DNA of 35,863 nt from contig MSJH02000716.1 of the NCBI GenBank assembly GCA_001931875.2, forward strand, positions 1 to 35,863. The letters are read 5' to 3'. Below, piece by piece: positions 15,037 to 26,265 of the stretch (position 1 is the first letter of the stretch; each line of letters opens with the position of its first letter). The translations under genes were made by a program, and so were the position numbers. Source of the stretch: Byssochlamys sp. IMV 00236. Its lineage: Eukaryota > Ascomycota > Eurotiomycetes > Eurotiales > Thermoascaceae. The notes under the pieces are model-generated. The model made no database searches. It saw only the letters and a program-made list of their open reading frames with translations, and was not told the origin of the DNA.

Positions 15037-16288
15037 TTACTGTTGAGCACACTGCACGCCAGGACCGTGATGATCTTCCTCATCTTCATCATAAGCATTT
15101 TGATTACGTCCAGATGGGCCAGTTTGATAAGGTTGAGCATCAGCCATGACAACTTCATCAACGTGTTTATCGCCAAAGGAAGGTAGAGCAGGACGAGGAG
15201 GTAAGATTTGTTCAAGAGCAGCAATATTTTCAGGTGCGGTCCAGTTTGGTGGAGGGAAGTCAATAACAAATTTGATAAAGAGATGACCACGAGTGTGAGT
15301 ACGATGAGCAGGCATACCCTCATCAGGAATGACCTTCATCTCACCAGGCTTAATAGCTTCACCCGGTAGTATGGATACCATGAGGACACGATCATCAAGG
15401 TGAGGTATAGCGAATTTACCACCTGCGAGAGCTGTGAGGAGATCAATCTTGGCTTCATAGACCAAGTCATCACCCTGACGCTTAAAGTGAGGATGAGGCT
15501 TCTCGTCAATGACGATGATAATGTCACCAGGAATGATATCAGGCGCCTGATCGCCTTCCCCAGAGAAAGTAATTTTTTGTCCATCACGCATACCTTTGTC
15601 AATATGGACTTCAAGGATCTTCTTTTCGCCTACCACCTTCTTACCGCGGCATTCGGTACAACGGTCCTTTTCGTCAATCACTTCACCAGTTGCTTGACAG
15701 TCACCACAGGGTTGTTGCATCTGTTGAATCATGGGTCCCATCTGACGAGTGATGATGCGAATACCTTGACCATTACAGGATTGGCATTTACGAACTGCGC
15801 CTTCTTTACCACCCTTTCCGTTACATTTGGGACAAAGAATGTGTTTCTGAAGAGCCAATTTGCTGGTCTTGCCATTGTAAAGATCTTCAAGGCTCACCTT
15901 GAGAGCATGAACCATGTCCTTGCCACGGCGAGGGCCACTAGGTCCACGACGACCACCGCCGAATCCTCCAAAGAATTGGGCAAAGAGGTCTTCCGCATCC
16001 ATGCCGCCCATGCCAGGTCCTCCGTTCAGACCTTCTTCGCCAAACTGATCATACATTTGACGTTTTTCAGGATCAGAAAGAATTTCATATGCATGTGAGA
16101 TTTCTTTAAATTTGTCACCAGCTTCCGGATTCTATTACAGAATTAATACATATTAATTAGTGATGTCAATCATATACCTTATCGGGGTGATATTTTAGTG
16201 CCAATTTTCTGTAAGCCTTTTTAAGTTCACTTTCTGAAGCATTAGGACCAACACCCAAAAGGTCATAAAATTTTGTATCCTTGACCAT
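15037..16288 (-). CDS. Class I (type A) DnaJ/Hsp40 co-chaperone, Ydj1-like, farnesylated
   Basis: Stimulates Hsp70 ATPase and delivers unfolded clients, in the cytosol and on ER/mitochondrial surfaces when prenylated. Exons 16288-16178 and 16131-15037 give 402 codons (401 aa; Ydj1 is 409). The J domain (1-70) has the HPD at residues 34-36, and the intron falls directly after it. A Gly/Phe region ([20 protein letters not shown]) follows, then four zinc-finger repeats [24 protein letters not shown] and CTECRGKK, then the substrate-binding domains. The last residue is an odd-man repeat: the protein ends CAQQ, a CaaX box of the farnesyl type (Ydj1 ends CASQ). This makes it the general cytosolic member rather than a mitochondrial Mdj1. 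It diverges from the KH-protein gene across 577 bp. Confidence 0.95.
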
Positions 16289-16865
16289 TTTCTACTAAAT
16301 GTTGTTGTACACAAGGGATTTATTAAGAAAAAAAGAAACAGAAGAACCAAAAAAAAAAAAAGTTTCCTTAGCATTCTCCTTTAATATGATTGGCTAGATT
16401 TATGATTACTAAAAGTGGGAAGTTGTACGAATAACAATGCCAAAACTGGTTACACACTTATTGTTGTGCTTGAACACTTTCTGAAAGGTGTCCTCTTTCT
16501 CTCTTTTTTTGTCCCGGTGACGTAAGCTACAATTTTTGCTGTTTATTGTTTATCAAAATAGGAAATGAAATGAGGCATGCGCTGTGACGTTGATGACAAT
16601 AGCAGCAAAAAAACAAAAAGAAGATGTTCTTATAGAAACAAGCGTGATTGGATATGTACCATAAATTTTAAAAGAACGGTCGCTCACACCCCTCCCAGTG
16701 ACCTTTGAAGAGCTACAAGTCGCTCTTTTGCCCCATTCACTATGTTTCTTTACTGAGAGAAACTTTTTTTTTTGCATTTAATAATTTTTTTTCCTTTTTT
16801 TTTTATTTTATTTTTTTTATTAGAAAACGTATAAAACAAATATAAAACAATTAAAAAATTCAATT
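16289..16865. promoter_or_regulatory. Divergent intergenic region, DnaJ / KH protein
   Basis: 577 bp between two outward-facing start codons. It contains a TGACGTAA (CRE/ATF-like) octamer at 16518-16525, A12 and T-rich runs, and an AT-rich leader before the ATG at 16866. I looked for heat-shock elements for the chaperone: GAA and TTC triplets occur (for example near 16467-16482) but not with the canonical 2-nt spacing, so I do not call an HSE. No gene is visible. Confidence 0.45.
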
Positions 16866-19481
16866 ATGGCATTATCATTTTGCTACGCACCACCAATATC
16901 AACTCAATACATATTTGATGATCAGGATGAGCCAACGACGGTTCAAAAAGTCAGGGAGGCTTGTCAGCACATTAGTCTTGCTCGAGGATGTCAGATCAAC
17001 TTGGTAACAAATACCAAAATAAAAGCATCCATGCCACTTCTCGATACACCTGGCTTTGGTTACAACATATCGATGACAGGTGGAGTACAAGATGCCCTTT
17101 TGAAGGCTCGCGGCGATTTACTTAATCAATCCTCCTTAAAGGTGAGGAATATACACAACAATATATTCGTATGTTCAAAATTGATAACACCCTTATGATA
17201 GATAAAAATGACGCTTCAGATCTCACTTGTCAGTGACATTTCAGCCGATCTTTTCACAGATCTTGTCAACTTGCTAAATGTCAAGATCAATGTCATTCCT
17301 CCAAAACAACACCACTCTTCGCTTTTATCAGACAATCCGACACGAATTGAAATGATTGGACTACCTCAACAAGTAGAAGAGTGTCGCGTACGTGTGCTTG
17401 TCTTGTTAGATGAAAAGGTAATCAAAAACAATAAACTAAAAAAAAAAAAAACAATTAAATTTCCGACATCGATGATAGAAAAACAACCTAAAGACAGATG
17501 TAGTGGAATTACCCTTAAAGCTACACTATTTGATATGTGGTAGAAAGCGTTGTGGTCTATTACCCATCATCGAAGAGACATCCACCAACATATATTTTCC
17601 TTCACCTTTCCTTCAACGACCTTCTGAGGATGATGACTATAAAGCCAAGATTTACATCACAGGCGAAAAGTCAAGTCAGGTTGCACGAGTGAAGGATATG
17701 CTGAATAAACTCGCAGTTCAAAAGGTAAACAACCATTATACCAAATGCGTACATGTATATGCATTTACACATTCCATATAGGCCAAATCCATGTATCACA
17801 AGGATACAGATTTGTCTTCGAGGAAAATAGACTGGCTTTTATTACATCGTCGTGATGACTTACGTAAAATAATGCATGACAATGGTAACTATGATGTACC
17901 CATAGAAACCAAACACGGTCTAATTCTCCTTCTTTAGGTGCCTACATTCTCTTTCCTCCTCTCGGCTCTGGCAAGACCAAGGTCACAGTCTATGCAGAAA
18001 ATCGAGTGAATGCCGAACGTACGCTCCGTTCACTCAACTTACAAGCCTGTAGCATTTACGAGGCCTCGTTTTACTTTAACCACACGGAAGACTCAGAATC
18101 TCTCGAGAATCGTGCATCCTTTTTCAACTCGCCTCTTCACTTGGCCACCTTTGTATCCGACCTCTCACGCATCTCTGGCTCCGAAGTGCTCTACAGGGCC
18201 GAACAGAGCTGCATCGAGGTCTTGGGCTCTGAACGAGCCATTCGCAACGTGTACCAGCGACTTCAAGAGATGCAATTCCTTCAAATTTTCCATCATCAAA
18301 CAATCTTCCGAGTGGAATCATCCAATGATCACCGTGACTTCATTTCGGGCAAGAAGAACGGCAAGATCAACAAGATCATGCGCACTTCAGGTGCCAAAAT
18401 CAAGTTTTCATCGTCCATCAACGACTACAATTTTGTGATCGAGGTTGAGAGCACCAGTTTCACCAAGGCTCTTGACGGACTCACCTTGCTCCAGGAAGAA
18501 CTCCCTGCCGAAATTTCATTTTATGTTCCAGAATCTTATCATAAGCGAATCATTGGCGTTGGCGGGAAAAACATTCAACGGATTATGAAACGGTATGGCG
18601 TGTTTGTCAAATTTTCAAACACCGAAGAATTTGCCGCCCTGGGTGGATACTACAACAATGAGGACAACGTGGTTGCGAGAACACCAATGAAGAACCAGAT
18701 CAATTTGGATAACCTCAGGCACGCCGTCATGGAACTGGTGCAGCCCAAGGACAGAAGCTATGTGAGCAAGCATGTCAAGGTGCCCTTTACACTACATCGT
18801 GAGCTGATCCACAAGTATCAGGCAGACTATATCTCGGAAGACATTGGCAAAAAGACAAACACACGCGTGCTCTGGCCAGATAACGAGTTGGGTTGCAACT
18901 ATGTCACCCTTCTGGGCCCCGAAGCCCATATTCCCACTGCATGCTCTATGCTCGAAACTATTGTACCCGAAATCTATCACCTCTACGTACCCCGCTCATT
19001 CCCAAGCTTGATTTCCTCTGATGCATTTCAGGAAAAGGTCGTTTCCGATTTTCTCCAGAAATACCAGATTAAAGTAGATACGTTACCCTATGCGAATGAG
19101 GATGGCGTCATCCGGCTGCACCTCAAGCTCAATCAAATAGAAACAGAATTGCCAGACGCTCTTAATGTGCTTGTTGAACATTTGAAAGAACATAATATTA
19201 CCTTGAACGAAGACGACAAGACAATGCCCAACATGGATCTTTCGTATATCTTATCTTCTACTAATGTGCTCGATAACCCTTTACCTTGGACCCCTGTCAC
19301 TCAGGATATCGATGGCCCCATACCTTCGGCTTCGACCTCTGCTCAGTCCTCGAGTGGTTCTATGCCCGATAACAGTAATCTTCGATCCATTTTCAATTCC
19401 CTGCCTTTAGATGAACCTGTCGTTCCCGGATACACTGGGTTAACTCCCGGTGGTGGAATTTGGACTCCTTCAAGATTTTAA
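16866..19481 (+). CDS. Multi-KH-domain RNA-binding protein (yeast YLL032C-like)
   Basis: Predicted cytoplasmic RNA-binding protein. Exons 16866-17141, 17202-17417, 17494-17724, 17782-17884 and 17938-19481 give 790 codons (789 aa). Two clear KH motifs are visible: HKRIIGVGGKNIQRIMKRYG (classic GxxG loop) and, before it, FISGKKNGKINKIMRTSGAK with the GKKNGK loop. More degenerate KH-like units lie earlier (LRKIMHDNGAYILFPP) and later (HRELIHKYQADYISED). The C-terminal 80 residues are low-complexity Ser/Pro and end in TPGGGIWTPSRF. The architecture, repeated and partly decayed KH units with a disordered tail, matches a poorly characterised fungal family that includes YLL032C; the RNA targets are unknown. 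The third acceptor was taken at AAAG (17493) because it alone keeps the frame. Confidence 0.85.
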
Positions 19482-19973
19482 TATATACAACTTTATACAT
19501 ACTCTCTCTCTCTCTCGTAAACATATATTTCTCTCTTTTTTTCCCCTTTTTTATATACATAAATACAAGTTAATAGTAATTAGTTGATTAAATTCAAAAA
19601 TGGATAAAAGAAATGTAAAACTTGGTGAATATGTTGTTTCTGTGGTATTTACACATCTTCAGCTTTCTGTTGATAAAGAGTCATTTCTCAACATAAATAA
19701 AATATGCTTATAGTAAGAGTATGCCAAAACAGGATCATCATGAGAAAATAAATACAAGAATATTTGGAATCATAAGAGGCTGAAGGAACATGGTTTGTCA
19801 ATATCTTTGCACCAAAAAGCACTGAAAAGTGCATGATGACTTTTATTATACGTTTTCAAAATTTTTCCAGAGTGTAGAACTTTTGGCCGTATGACATTAA
19901 AATAGTCTCTCTTTTGCCTGACAACGTTTATTAAATCAATAGAGTCGTACTACCTATAGTATTACAACTTGCA

Positions 19974-20081
19974 TCATAAAACAAATATCTCGATATACTC
20001 TAACCTTGCCCTCAATCCATTGACAATAGCTGTCCAGCAATCGAATGTTTCATTGTAGTGTTTAAATGACACAGTATCCAT
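19974..20081 (-). other. Small ORF, 35 codons, unidentified
   Basis: ATG (20081-20079) to TGA (19976-19974), starting MDTVSFKHYNETFDCWTAIV and continuing NGLRARLEYIEIFVL. The residue mix is protein-like, and an acceptor-like TTTTTTAG sits 12 nt before the ATG on the minus strand. It could be an exon of a relic or a small peptide gene. I do not recognise it. Confidence 0.25.
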
Positions 20082-20092
20082 AGTATTACCCT

Positions 20093-20180
20093 AAAAAAAC
20101 ATGTTTCAAGGTTCAGTGCCAATAAAAAAACATGTTCTCAAGTTCACTGCTAACAAAAAACATGTCTTTGTTCAGCTGCA
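20093..20180. repeat. Imperfect 31-bp tandem repeat, about 2.8 copies
   Basis: Units share the pattern A5-7-CATGTY...GTTCA(G/C)TGC..A with CATG at 20100, 20131 and 20161 (spacing 31 and 30). On the minus strand each copy gives an ACATG followed by a poly-T and, in two copies, a TAG, so the repeat resembles a duplicated polypyrimidine/3' splice site. Confidence 0.7.
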
Positions 20181-20630
20181 CGTCTATAAGTTTACTGTTT
20201 CTTGAAAGTATATGACCGTCAGAGAAAAAAACTCAAGGAAAGCTCTGGTTCAAAGCTCACGTAATATAAACTATATGTATTAAATAAAGAGTTTATAGGT
20301 AAGATATATCCGGTAGACAAGTAATACATGACTTGAATGGTGAAAAATAACATTATTGACAGCCTTCTCTGGGGAAATGAGGTCATAATCTTGGGAAAGA
20401 GATAAAGTAATTAGCAGCCCAGAGAGCTATTGAAAACTTTTGACTGCATAATAAGGCCACAAATAAACAAAAGATCCATCTATTTTAATAACGACTTTCC
20501 CTCTTCCCCAGAGCCTATTTCTAATTTGGCCAATTTTTTTAATACCAGCAACGACGTCTACTGTAAAGAGAACAATAGAAGGTATTTTTTTTCTCTTTTC
20601 TTTCTCCCCCCTCTTTTCTTACTGACAAAA

Positions 20631-22889
20631 ATGGATAAAGAAACAAATATGGAAATAAGCACAGACACAACGATGGGAACGAGCAGAGATATGACTAGAG
20701 AAGCTGACAAGGAGACAGAATTTTATGATTCTTTACTAGAAGACAAACTGTTTGACGACGTCGATTTTGAAGCTATGGACGAACAGATCAATCAATATAT
20801 AAATACACAAGGACCTCAGCCCTCCATTTTCTCCAATATAATGTCAACCGAACAACCATCCATAGACAGACATCAAGAAGATCAAGTAAGAATAGATGGG
20901 AAGAATATAACTTATCTAATATCTTTTTTTAAAAAGTATCGTCGTACCATCGACACACTCAAATTCGAGATTGAGCGATTACGTCTTGATAATGCGTCAA
21001 AAGATAACAAGTTACGCAATTTGGAACAGTTACAAAAGAATTTAGAAGATATTGTAAGTTTCAAAACATAAGGGCGATATACACGCGTTTCTAAAGTCTT
21101 GTTCCTTATTAAAACTATCTAGACGTATGATCGTGACAGACTTAGACGACACTTGGCTGTCGTGAAGCAGAATAAAATGATAGATTCTCAGCCACTGCCT
21201 GAACCAGCAAGTCGAAAACGAACCATCGTACAGACACCTGAAGTGGAAAGCAAGAGATCAACAACAACAGCAACAACAATAATTACAAATCCAGTCATAG
21301 CACCTGTAAATGATCCACCTGCCATCCTGCCTGCGGTAGCGATAGATAGTGACGAGATCGTAAGTTTAGAAAAATAATACTAGACACACTATTTATTGAC
21401 CAGCCATAGAATGACCTTTACCGCATTTTACTTGGCCCGCAATTTCAGAAAATGAATATAGAACAATATCAAAACAAGCTTCAGTATACACCTTCATCCA
21501 TTCAAGAACGTCTGAGATCGTTCAGTAAGCAATTTGCCTCACAATTTGTTCCACCCAACATCAACCAAAAGACCAAGGAAGATCTCGAGTTTTATGCGGC
21601 CGATATTGCCGAGAGTTTGATCCACTGCGAATCTGCGAGCTTGACCATCCAGCAAATTTTGAACACCCTTAACGTGTGCTTGTTTATTGGCAAACGAGAG
21701 AAACTGTTCATGTTACTGAGAAATACCAGTCAAGTCATCTTGATCTTGACGACCAAGTTTGAAGATACTGCCTATCACCTCTGGAAGGCTGCCAAGGTCG
21801 ACACGTCGATCCTCAACAGGCTTTCTCAGATACTCGATCTGTACTGCTTTTGCGATGAACCGCTCATGCAGGCAATTCAGGATCATCCTGATATAGAGCA
21901 AAAGAGTTATTCGGAGATCTCAACAATCGCCGATATGTATCGAACGACACCGTTGCAAATCACAGAGGACTTGAACAAGAAGCGTAAACCGGCATTTGCA
22001 GAAGAGACTGTGATGAATGTATTAAAGACATTCTTGAAAGTTGCACAGGAAGCAGATGATACACCTATGTAAAAACGTTCTTGATGTTCAAAAAACACTG
22101 ACTAATGTTTATATAGCTTGATTCTTTTGAAACAGAAGGGATTTATCGATTTGTTCTCGACAGACACACCTCTGTATATCATCAAGACTTGCTTAGTACT
22201 CGTAGAGACGTTGGATATGTTTAAGCGAAAGGATGATATTTTGAATAACTCCCTGATCGATCAACTGATGGATCTTGTCTTTGTCAGTCAAGGACGGTTC
22301 ACAACAGGGCAGGTAATTTTAAACGGATGTGTCCTATACAAATGATTTATGGCTCCCTCTTTATAGTGGTATGAACTTCGACATTTAGCACTCCGTTGTC
22401 TATATCATATGGCCATCGCAAGCATTGGGTTGGAAAAGTTGGTAAGAGAAAGAGAGAGAAAAGGATATTATTCTATTGTATATATATTTTAAACTATATA
22501 AATTATAGTCTATACAAAAACTAGTAAAATTAGCTGAAGAGATTATAGAAAAGATCAACTTTATATTAAAGAAAACTGTACATAATCAAGCGTAAGTTAG
22601 ACGTTAAAAGTTAAAAGTAAAGAACTTATCTAATATACATTTCAGGGACAATATGCTTCATTATATATTTAATCTACTGTACTTTATCATCAGTCAATAC
22701 CCAAATAGAATGAATGAACAAAACCATTCATTATTTATCAAACTTGTAACAAAAGCCAGCGACATAATAGATGAAAACATGACTGGTAAGAAGAATACAA
22801 ATTTTATATGATTTGTGTAGTAAATATTAAAAGTAGCATACGAATCATTTCAAAAACTTGAAGAATACATAACAAATGATAATAAATAA
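20631..22889 (+). CDS. ATRIP/Rad26-like checkpoint protein (candidate)
   Basis: Exons 20631-21053, 21123-21359, 21410-22068, 22117-22312, 22367-22441, 22509-22591, 22646-22785 and 22834-22889 give 623 codons (622 aa). The ATG is chosen because a CT-rich leader and ACAAAATGG context precede it. Three features fit ATRIP (Rad26/Lcd1/Ddc2), the partner of ATR kinase: an acidic amphipathic N-terminal motif (DKLFDDVDFEAMDEQI, residues about 38-53) like the RPA70N-binding segment, a coiled coil (about 100-155) that could dimerise, and a long all-helical C-terminal half (HEAT-like, e.g. LIDQLMDLVFVSQGRF). A basic cluster SRKRT..SKRS may be an NLS. No diagnostic catalytic motif exists in this family, so the call rests on architecture and is inferred. 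The CDS ends on the base before the stop of the convergent PDK1 gene. Confidence 0.5.
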
Positions 22890-24244
22890 CTAGGATGAAA
22901 CACCAAATGAATCCACCAGCATAGCATTGATAATATTGACCCATTCTTGAGCATGATTCCGATCTTCAAATGTGTACGATTTATCAGGCTATCATAAAAG
23001 TTAACTAATAATTATCAAAAACAATAGTAGCTTACTGTATGAATACAAAATGTAGATTTTCCTTTGAGTTCTGGCAGTAGTTGAGATGTCCAAGGTATCT
23101 CGCATCTTAAATTACCATCCAATTTATCCTTGTCTGTGCCTGGATCAAGATAGAGTAATCTTGGTCTATTGGTCAATATTAAATTTCGTTTCTTTGAAAA
23201 TAGCAATCCTCGTCGTCGAATTACTCTTCCTGACTTCACAATGGATTCGTTAGGATAAAGATGCGGTATCCTTTTTTATATAATATTCTCTCTTTATTAA
23301 AACACACATGCGCCAAAGAAAAAAAAAGCAATTAAAATTGTGTGAAGCTTACCATAGTGGATGTGATTGTTCTCCTATTCTCTCTACTACATGTTTATCC
23401 TCTTTATTCGACGATGAAGAGATACGAGTAAGGCTCGACTGTTGGCTGAGATGGTGGCGATGATGATGAGGTGGTGAGTATGTGCTTGGTGGATAAGATT
23501 GTTGTTGCTGAGGATCGCCAAAGGGATCATTTTCGTCCTGGTTAAACCAGACATCGTCCACTTGTGGTGGTGGGTTCTTTCGTAATTCCTCGGCCAATTT
23601 CTCTCGCAAGTAAGCATATGGGCTGGGTTCTATAAAAAGGTTGTTCCAATCGATATTTTCAAAGAATGGATGTTGCTTTATGTCGTCAATCTTTCCTCCT
23701 GCTCCTAACCGTTCTCTCGGGTTTTTCACGAGTAGCCGTCGAATGATATCCTTGGCTACCTCTGGGAAGTTGTCTGGCATGGTATACTCTAGATTCTTAA
23801 TCTTTTGAAAAATAAGGTAATCTGTAGGTGCCTTAAAAGGTGATTTTCCTGATAACATCTGATAGATAACACATCCAAAAGCCCAGTAATCCGCCCTATA
23901 TAGTTGACGTATAGATAGGTCAGTATATCTCTCTACAGACCCATCCTCTCTTTTCTCTTTACTCTTTCGATACTGGTTCACTTGAAAGTAGTTCGGGTGA
24001 GACATATTCTGCTGTTCCAACAAATGATCTTGTACTTTCTGAATCATCCTGTGCTTGTTGTTGTTGTTGTTGTTGATCGGATAGTATCTTTGCTGAACCA
24101 AAATCGGTTATTTTGATATGCATGTTATCATCTAATAATATGCTATATCATTTGATTTAATAAAAAGAGTCATTTGTGTGTGCCTTTAATTTACTTTTCA
24201 GGTTTGATGTCCCTGAACTTGATGTTAGTTCTTTCCCTTTATGT

Positions 24245-24285
<41 letters not shown>

Positions 24286-24898
24286 ATTTACTATTTCGTT
24301 ACCTGTGGATGACTCCTTGATGATGGATATGTTCAATAGCCAATAAAATTTCTGCGGCATAATGTTGGGCTATGTTCAAATCAAATGGTGCAAGCTATAA
24401 ACAATCTTAGTTTCACGGTTGGGCTTTTTTCTTGCAAGTCTTACTCTTCTGATATAAGTATATAATTCACCATTTTTTGCCAAGTCCAATACAAAATCTA
24501 AAAAGGTGTGAGTATATATACTGGCTTATTTGTGTATTATATTACATAAACTTTGGTTGTCTTTAAATGTCCAATATAGCTTGACAATACCAGGATGGTT
24601 CATCTTGCTTAATGCGTCTCGTTCAATCATCACATACTTGACCTTGTTGTTCTTGACAATATGTGCTTTATCCAACCTTTTGATTGCATACAACTTTTCT
24701 GTCTTTTTATCCTTACCAACAAGTACCTACAAAGAATAAGAACAAGATAATAATTATGATACACACACATACTGTTGAATAAGAGCCTTCGCCTAATATA
24801 TCTCCATACTCGAAATCAGTCACAATACGTCGATGATGGTGAAGAGGATGAGAAGGATCGTCTACTTGTGTATTCAAAACAGGCGATTCTACTACCAT
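22890..24898 (-). CDS. PDK1-type AGC kinase with C-terminal PH domain (Ksg1/Pkh-like)
   Basis: Master kinase that phosphorylates the activation loop of other AGC kinases downstream of sphingolipid or phosphoinositide signals. Exons in order: 24898-24773, 24726-24546, 24497-24445, 24394-24303, 24212-24195, 24142-23963, 23895-23353, 23270-23036 and 22988-22890; 509 codons (508 aa; human PDPK1 556). The Gly loop is GEGSYST, ATP lysine YAIKRL (about K58), catalytic HRDIKPEN (about residues 150-157), DFG (about 170), and activation segment SFVGTAEYVSPE matching PDK1 Ser241. A run of seven Gln interrupts the activation segment before it. The tail WIPHLYPNESIVKSGRV.. to EIPWTSQLLPELKGK and YTFEDRNHAQEWVN is a PH domain (about 395-508), which yeast Pkh1/2 lack. 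Only 84 bp separate its start from the stop of the upstream gene on the same strand. Confidence 0.93.
24195..24212 (-). other. 18-nt microexon encoding the kinase catalytic loop
   Basis: The exon GGACATCAAACCTGAAAA lies between acceptor ..GTTCAG and donor GTAAAT on the minus strand. It joins the upstream ..VIHR to give RDIKPEN, so it supplies the Asp and Lys of the catalytic loop. Skipping it would delete six residues in frame (18 nt) and inactivate the kinase without a frameshift. Confidence 0.88.
24246..24282. repeat. 37-nt poly-T (poly-A on the coding strand) in a kinase intron
   Basis: An uninterrupted T37 occupies over a third of the 90-nt intron 24213-24302 that precedes the microexon. 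Such a run is prone to length change and sequencing error. Confidence 0.95.
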
Positions 24899-24982
24899 AT
24901 ATCACGCAGTATATAAAAACGGAAAGAAATAGAAAGAAAAGAGGGAGATTGAATAAAGAGAGGTTTATTTCCTTTTTTATAA

Positions 24983-26265
24983 TTATAAAATGTACTTTAG
25001 TGAAAGCGGACCATTCAAGGTAGAAAGTGACACAGAATGATGTGCGCTATCATGACCATTGTATCCTTCGAGTTTACCAAATGAACGTTTGGTAATATGA
25101 AGTTGATCAGGGTTGCTGCTTTCGACCGTACGTCTTCCATTCATATTATCGAGCTTAAACTGACTTTCAAAGTTGGTGGGCAATTGAACATCAATAGCAC
25201 CGTTAATAGCATCCAACTTTAAGGTCTTGGCAGATGTTGTTATTTTATTCACGTTTGTGTTGATGCGGCCATTGATTACAGTGATTGAGAGATCTCCAGA
25301 TAATGAATGAATTGAACTTTGAACATTGGAATTGATACCGGCAATCTTGGTTGAACCAGAAGTGAAGCCCTGTTTTTGACTGTTAATACATGATACACAG
25401 GTTGTTCCTTTTGGTTACCTTTTGAAGATTAAAGTTGCCCGAGACCACATTTAGTTGGAGATGCTCAAAGACAAGATCTTCTTTGTCAAATGTATAGTCG
25501 CTGTTGATCAATCCAATGTCAAGACCCTTTAAAGCAGATGCATGAGGAACCTTGATAATGATGTTTATAGTGGCACATCCTTGGTTTGATATAAGCTCGT
25601 CATTCTATATACAATATAAGTTCATATTTCGTTTTTACAAATCATTTAAACTTACTCCGAGGTTAATGATAAACTTATCACTAAAAGTAGTCTGATCGAT
25701 AAAGAATATATCTTGTAATTCATCATCACTCAACTTGACGTCGATACCAACAGATACATCCGACGCATCCTTATCTTCCACAACCACAGTCGTACCTCTC
25801 TTTTTTTGGAATTTAGTAAGATGTCAAGAGTTTTTTTTTTTTTTTTTTTTTTTAAAAAAACCTACTTTGATATTCAATGTTTTGGCATGTTCTCTTGTTT
25901 GGTACTTGATTTCAAGGTTTGGATACTGTTCAGGCTTAAAGCTGAAATCATGAATTCCTTCATAAGGGATAGAAGGCTCCAATGGACAGGTACTCAATGA
26001 GTCAACATTGTCAGCATGTAGTGTCGTCATCTAGTTTGAATGTGTGTTATTATACATATACCCCTCCTTTTGTTTGATTTACCTTGGATTCACCATGGTG
26101 TCTCTTATCACAATGAGAAAACATCAAAAACATGGCCAGAACGGCAAAGGCAGAGAAAAAAGACCATCGCTTGGCACGTCTCAATTTCTTTTGACAATCT
26201 TGTCGTCTACAGGGACCATCTTGTTCGGTATAAGGAAGTAGAGGAGATTTTTCTAAAGTGGACAT
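24983..26265 (-). CDS. Single-pass membrane protein with DUF4097/adhesin-like repeats
   Basis: Exons 26265-26083, 26030-25866, 25799-25656, 25604-25419 and 25369-24983 give 355 codons (354 aa). A short basic N-terminal tail (MSTLEKSPLLPYTEQ.., KKLRRAKR) is followed by one membrane segment WSFFSAFAVLAMFLMF (about 33-50), so it should be a type II protein with its bulk outside or in the lumen. The exterior is rich in beta-prone, Asn/Gly-turn repeats such as LSGDLSITVINGRINTNV and LKLDAINGAIDVQL, the pattern of DUF4097-type putative adhesins and other right-handed beta-helix folds. It ends abruptly in SLKYIL without a GPI signal. The exact function is unknown. It is followed 84 bp downstream by PDK1 on the same strand. 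Confidence 0.75.
25831..25860. repeat. T23-A7 homopolymer in an intron
   Basis: T23 immediately followed by A7 within the intron 25800-25865 of the membrane protein gene. On the coding strand this reads T7-A23. Low-complexity only. Confidence 0.9.

Larger units (their letters stand above)
19482..20630. other. Intergenic region with tandem repeats and a small minus-strand ORF
   Basis: No confident gene in 1.15 kb. It holds a TC repeat (19503-19516), a 35-codon minus-strand ORF (19974-20081), an imperfect 31-bp tandem repeat (20093-20180), and a CT-rich leader (about 20587-20620) just before the ATG of the next gene. The remainder is AT-rich. Confidence 0.6.

Noticed and set aside
15400..16098. 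A 232-codon open frame on the plus strand
   Set aside because: It is antisense to the DnaJ coding exon, which has all the zinc-finger and J-domain motifs.
16460..16490. GAA/TTC triplets that could be a heat-shock element for the DnaJ gene
   Set aside because: The spacing is 1 or 3 nt and not the 2 nt of a canonical HSE, so it was not called.
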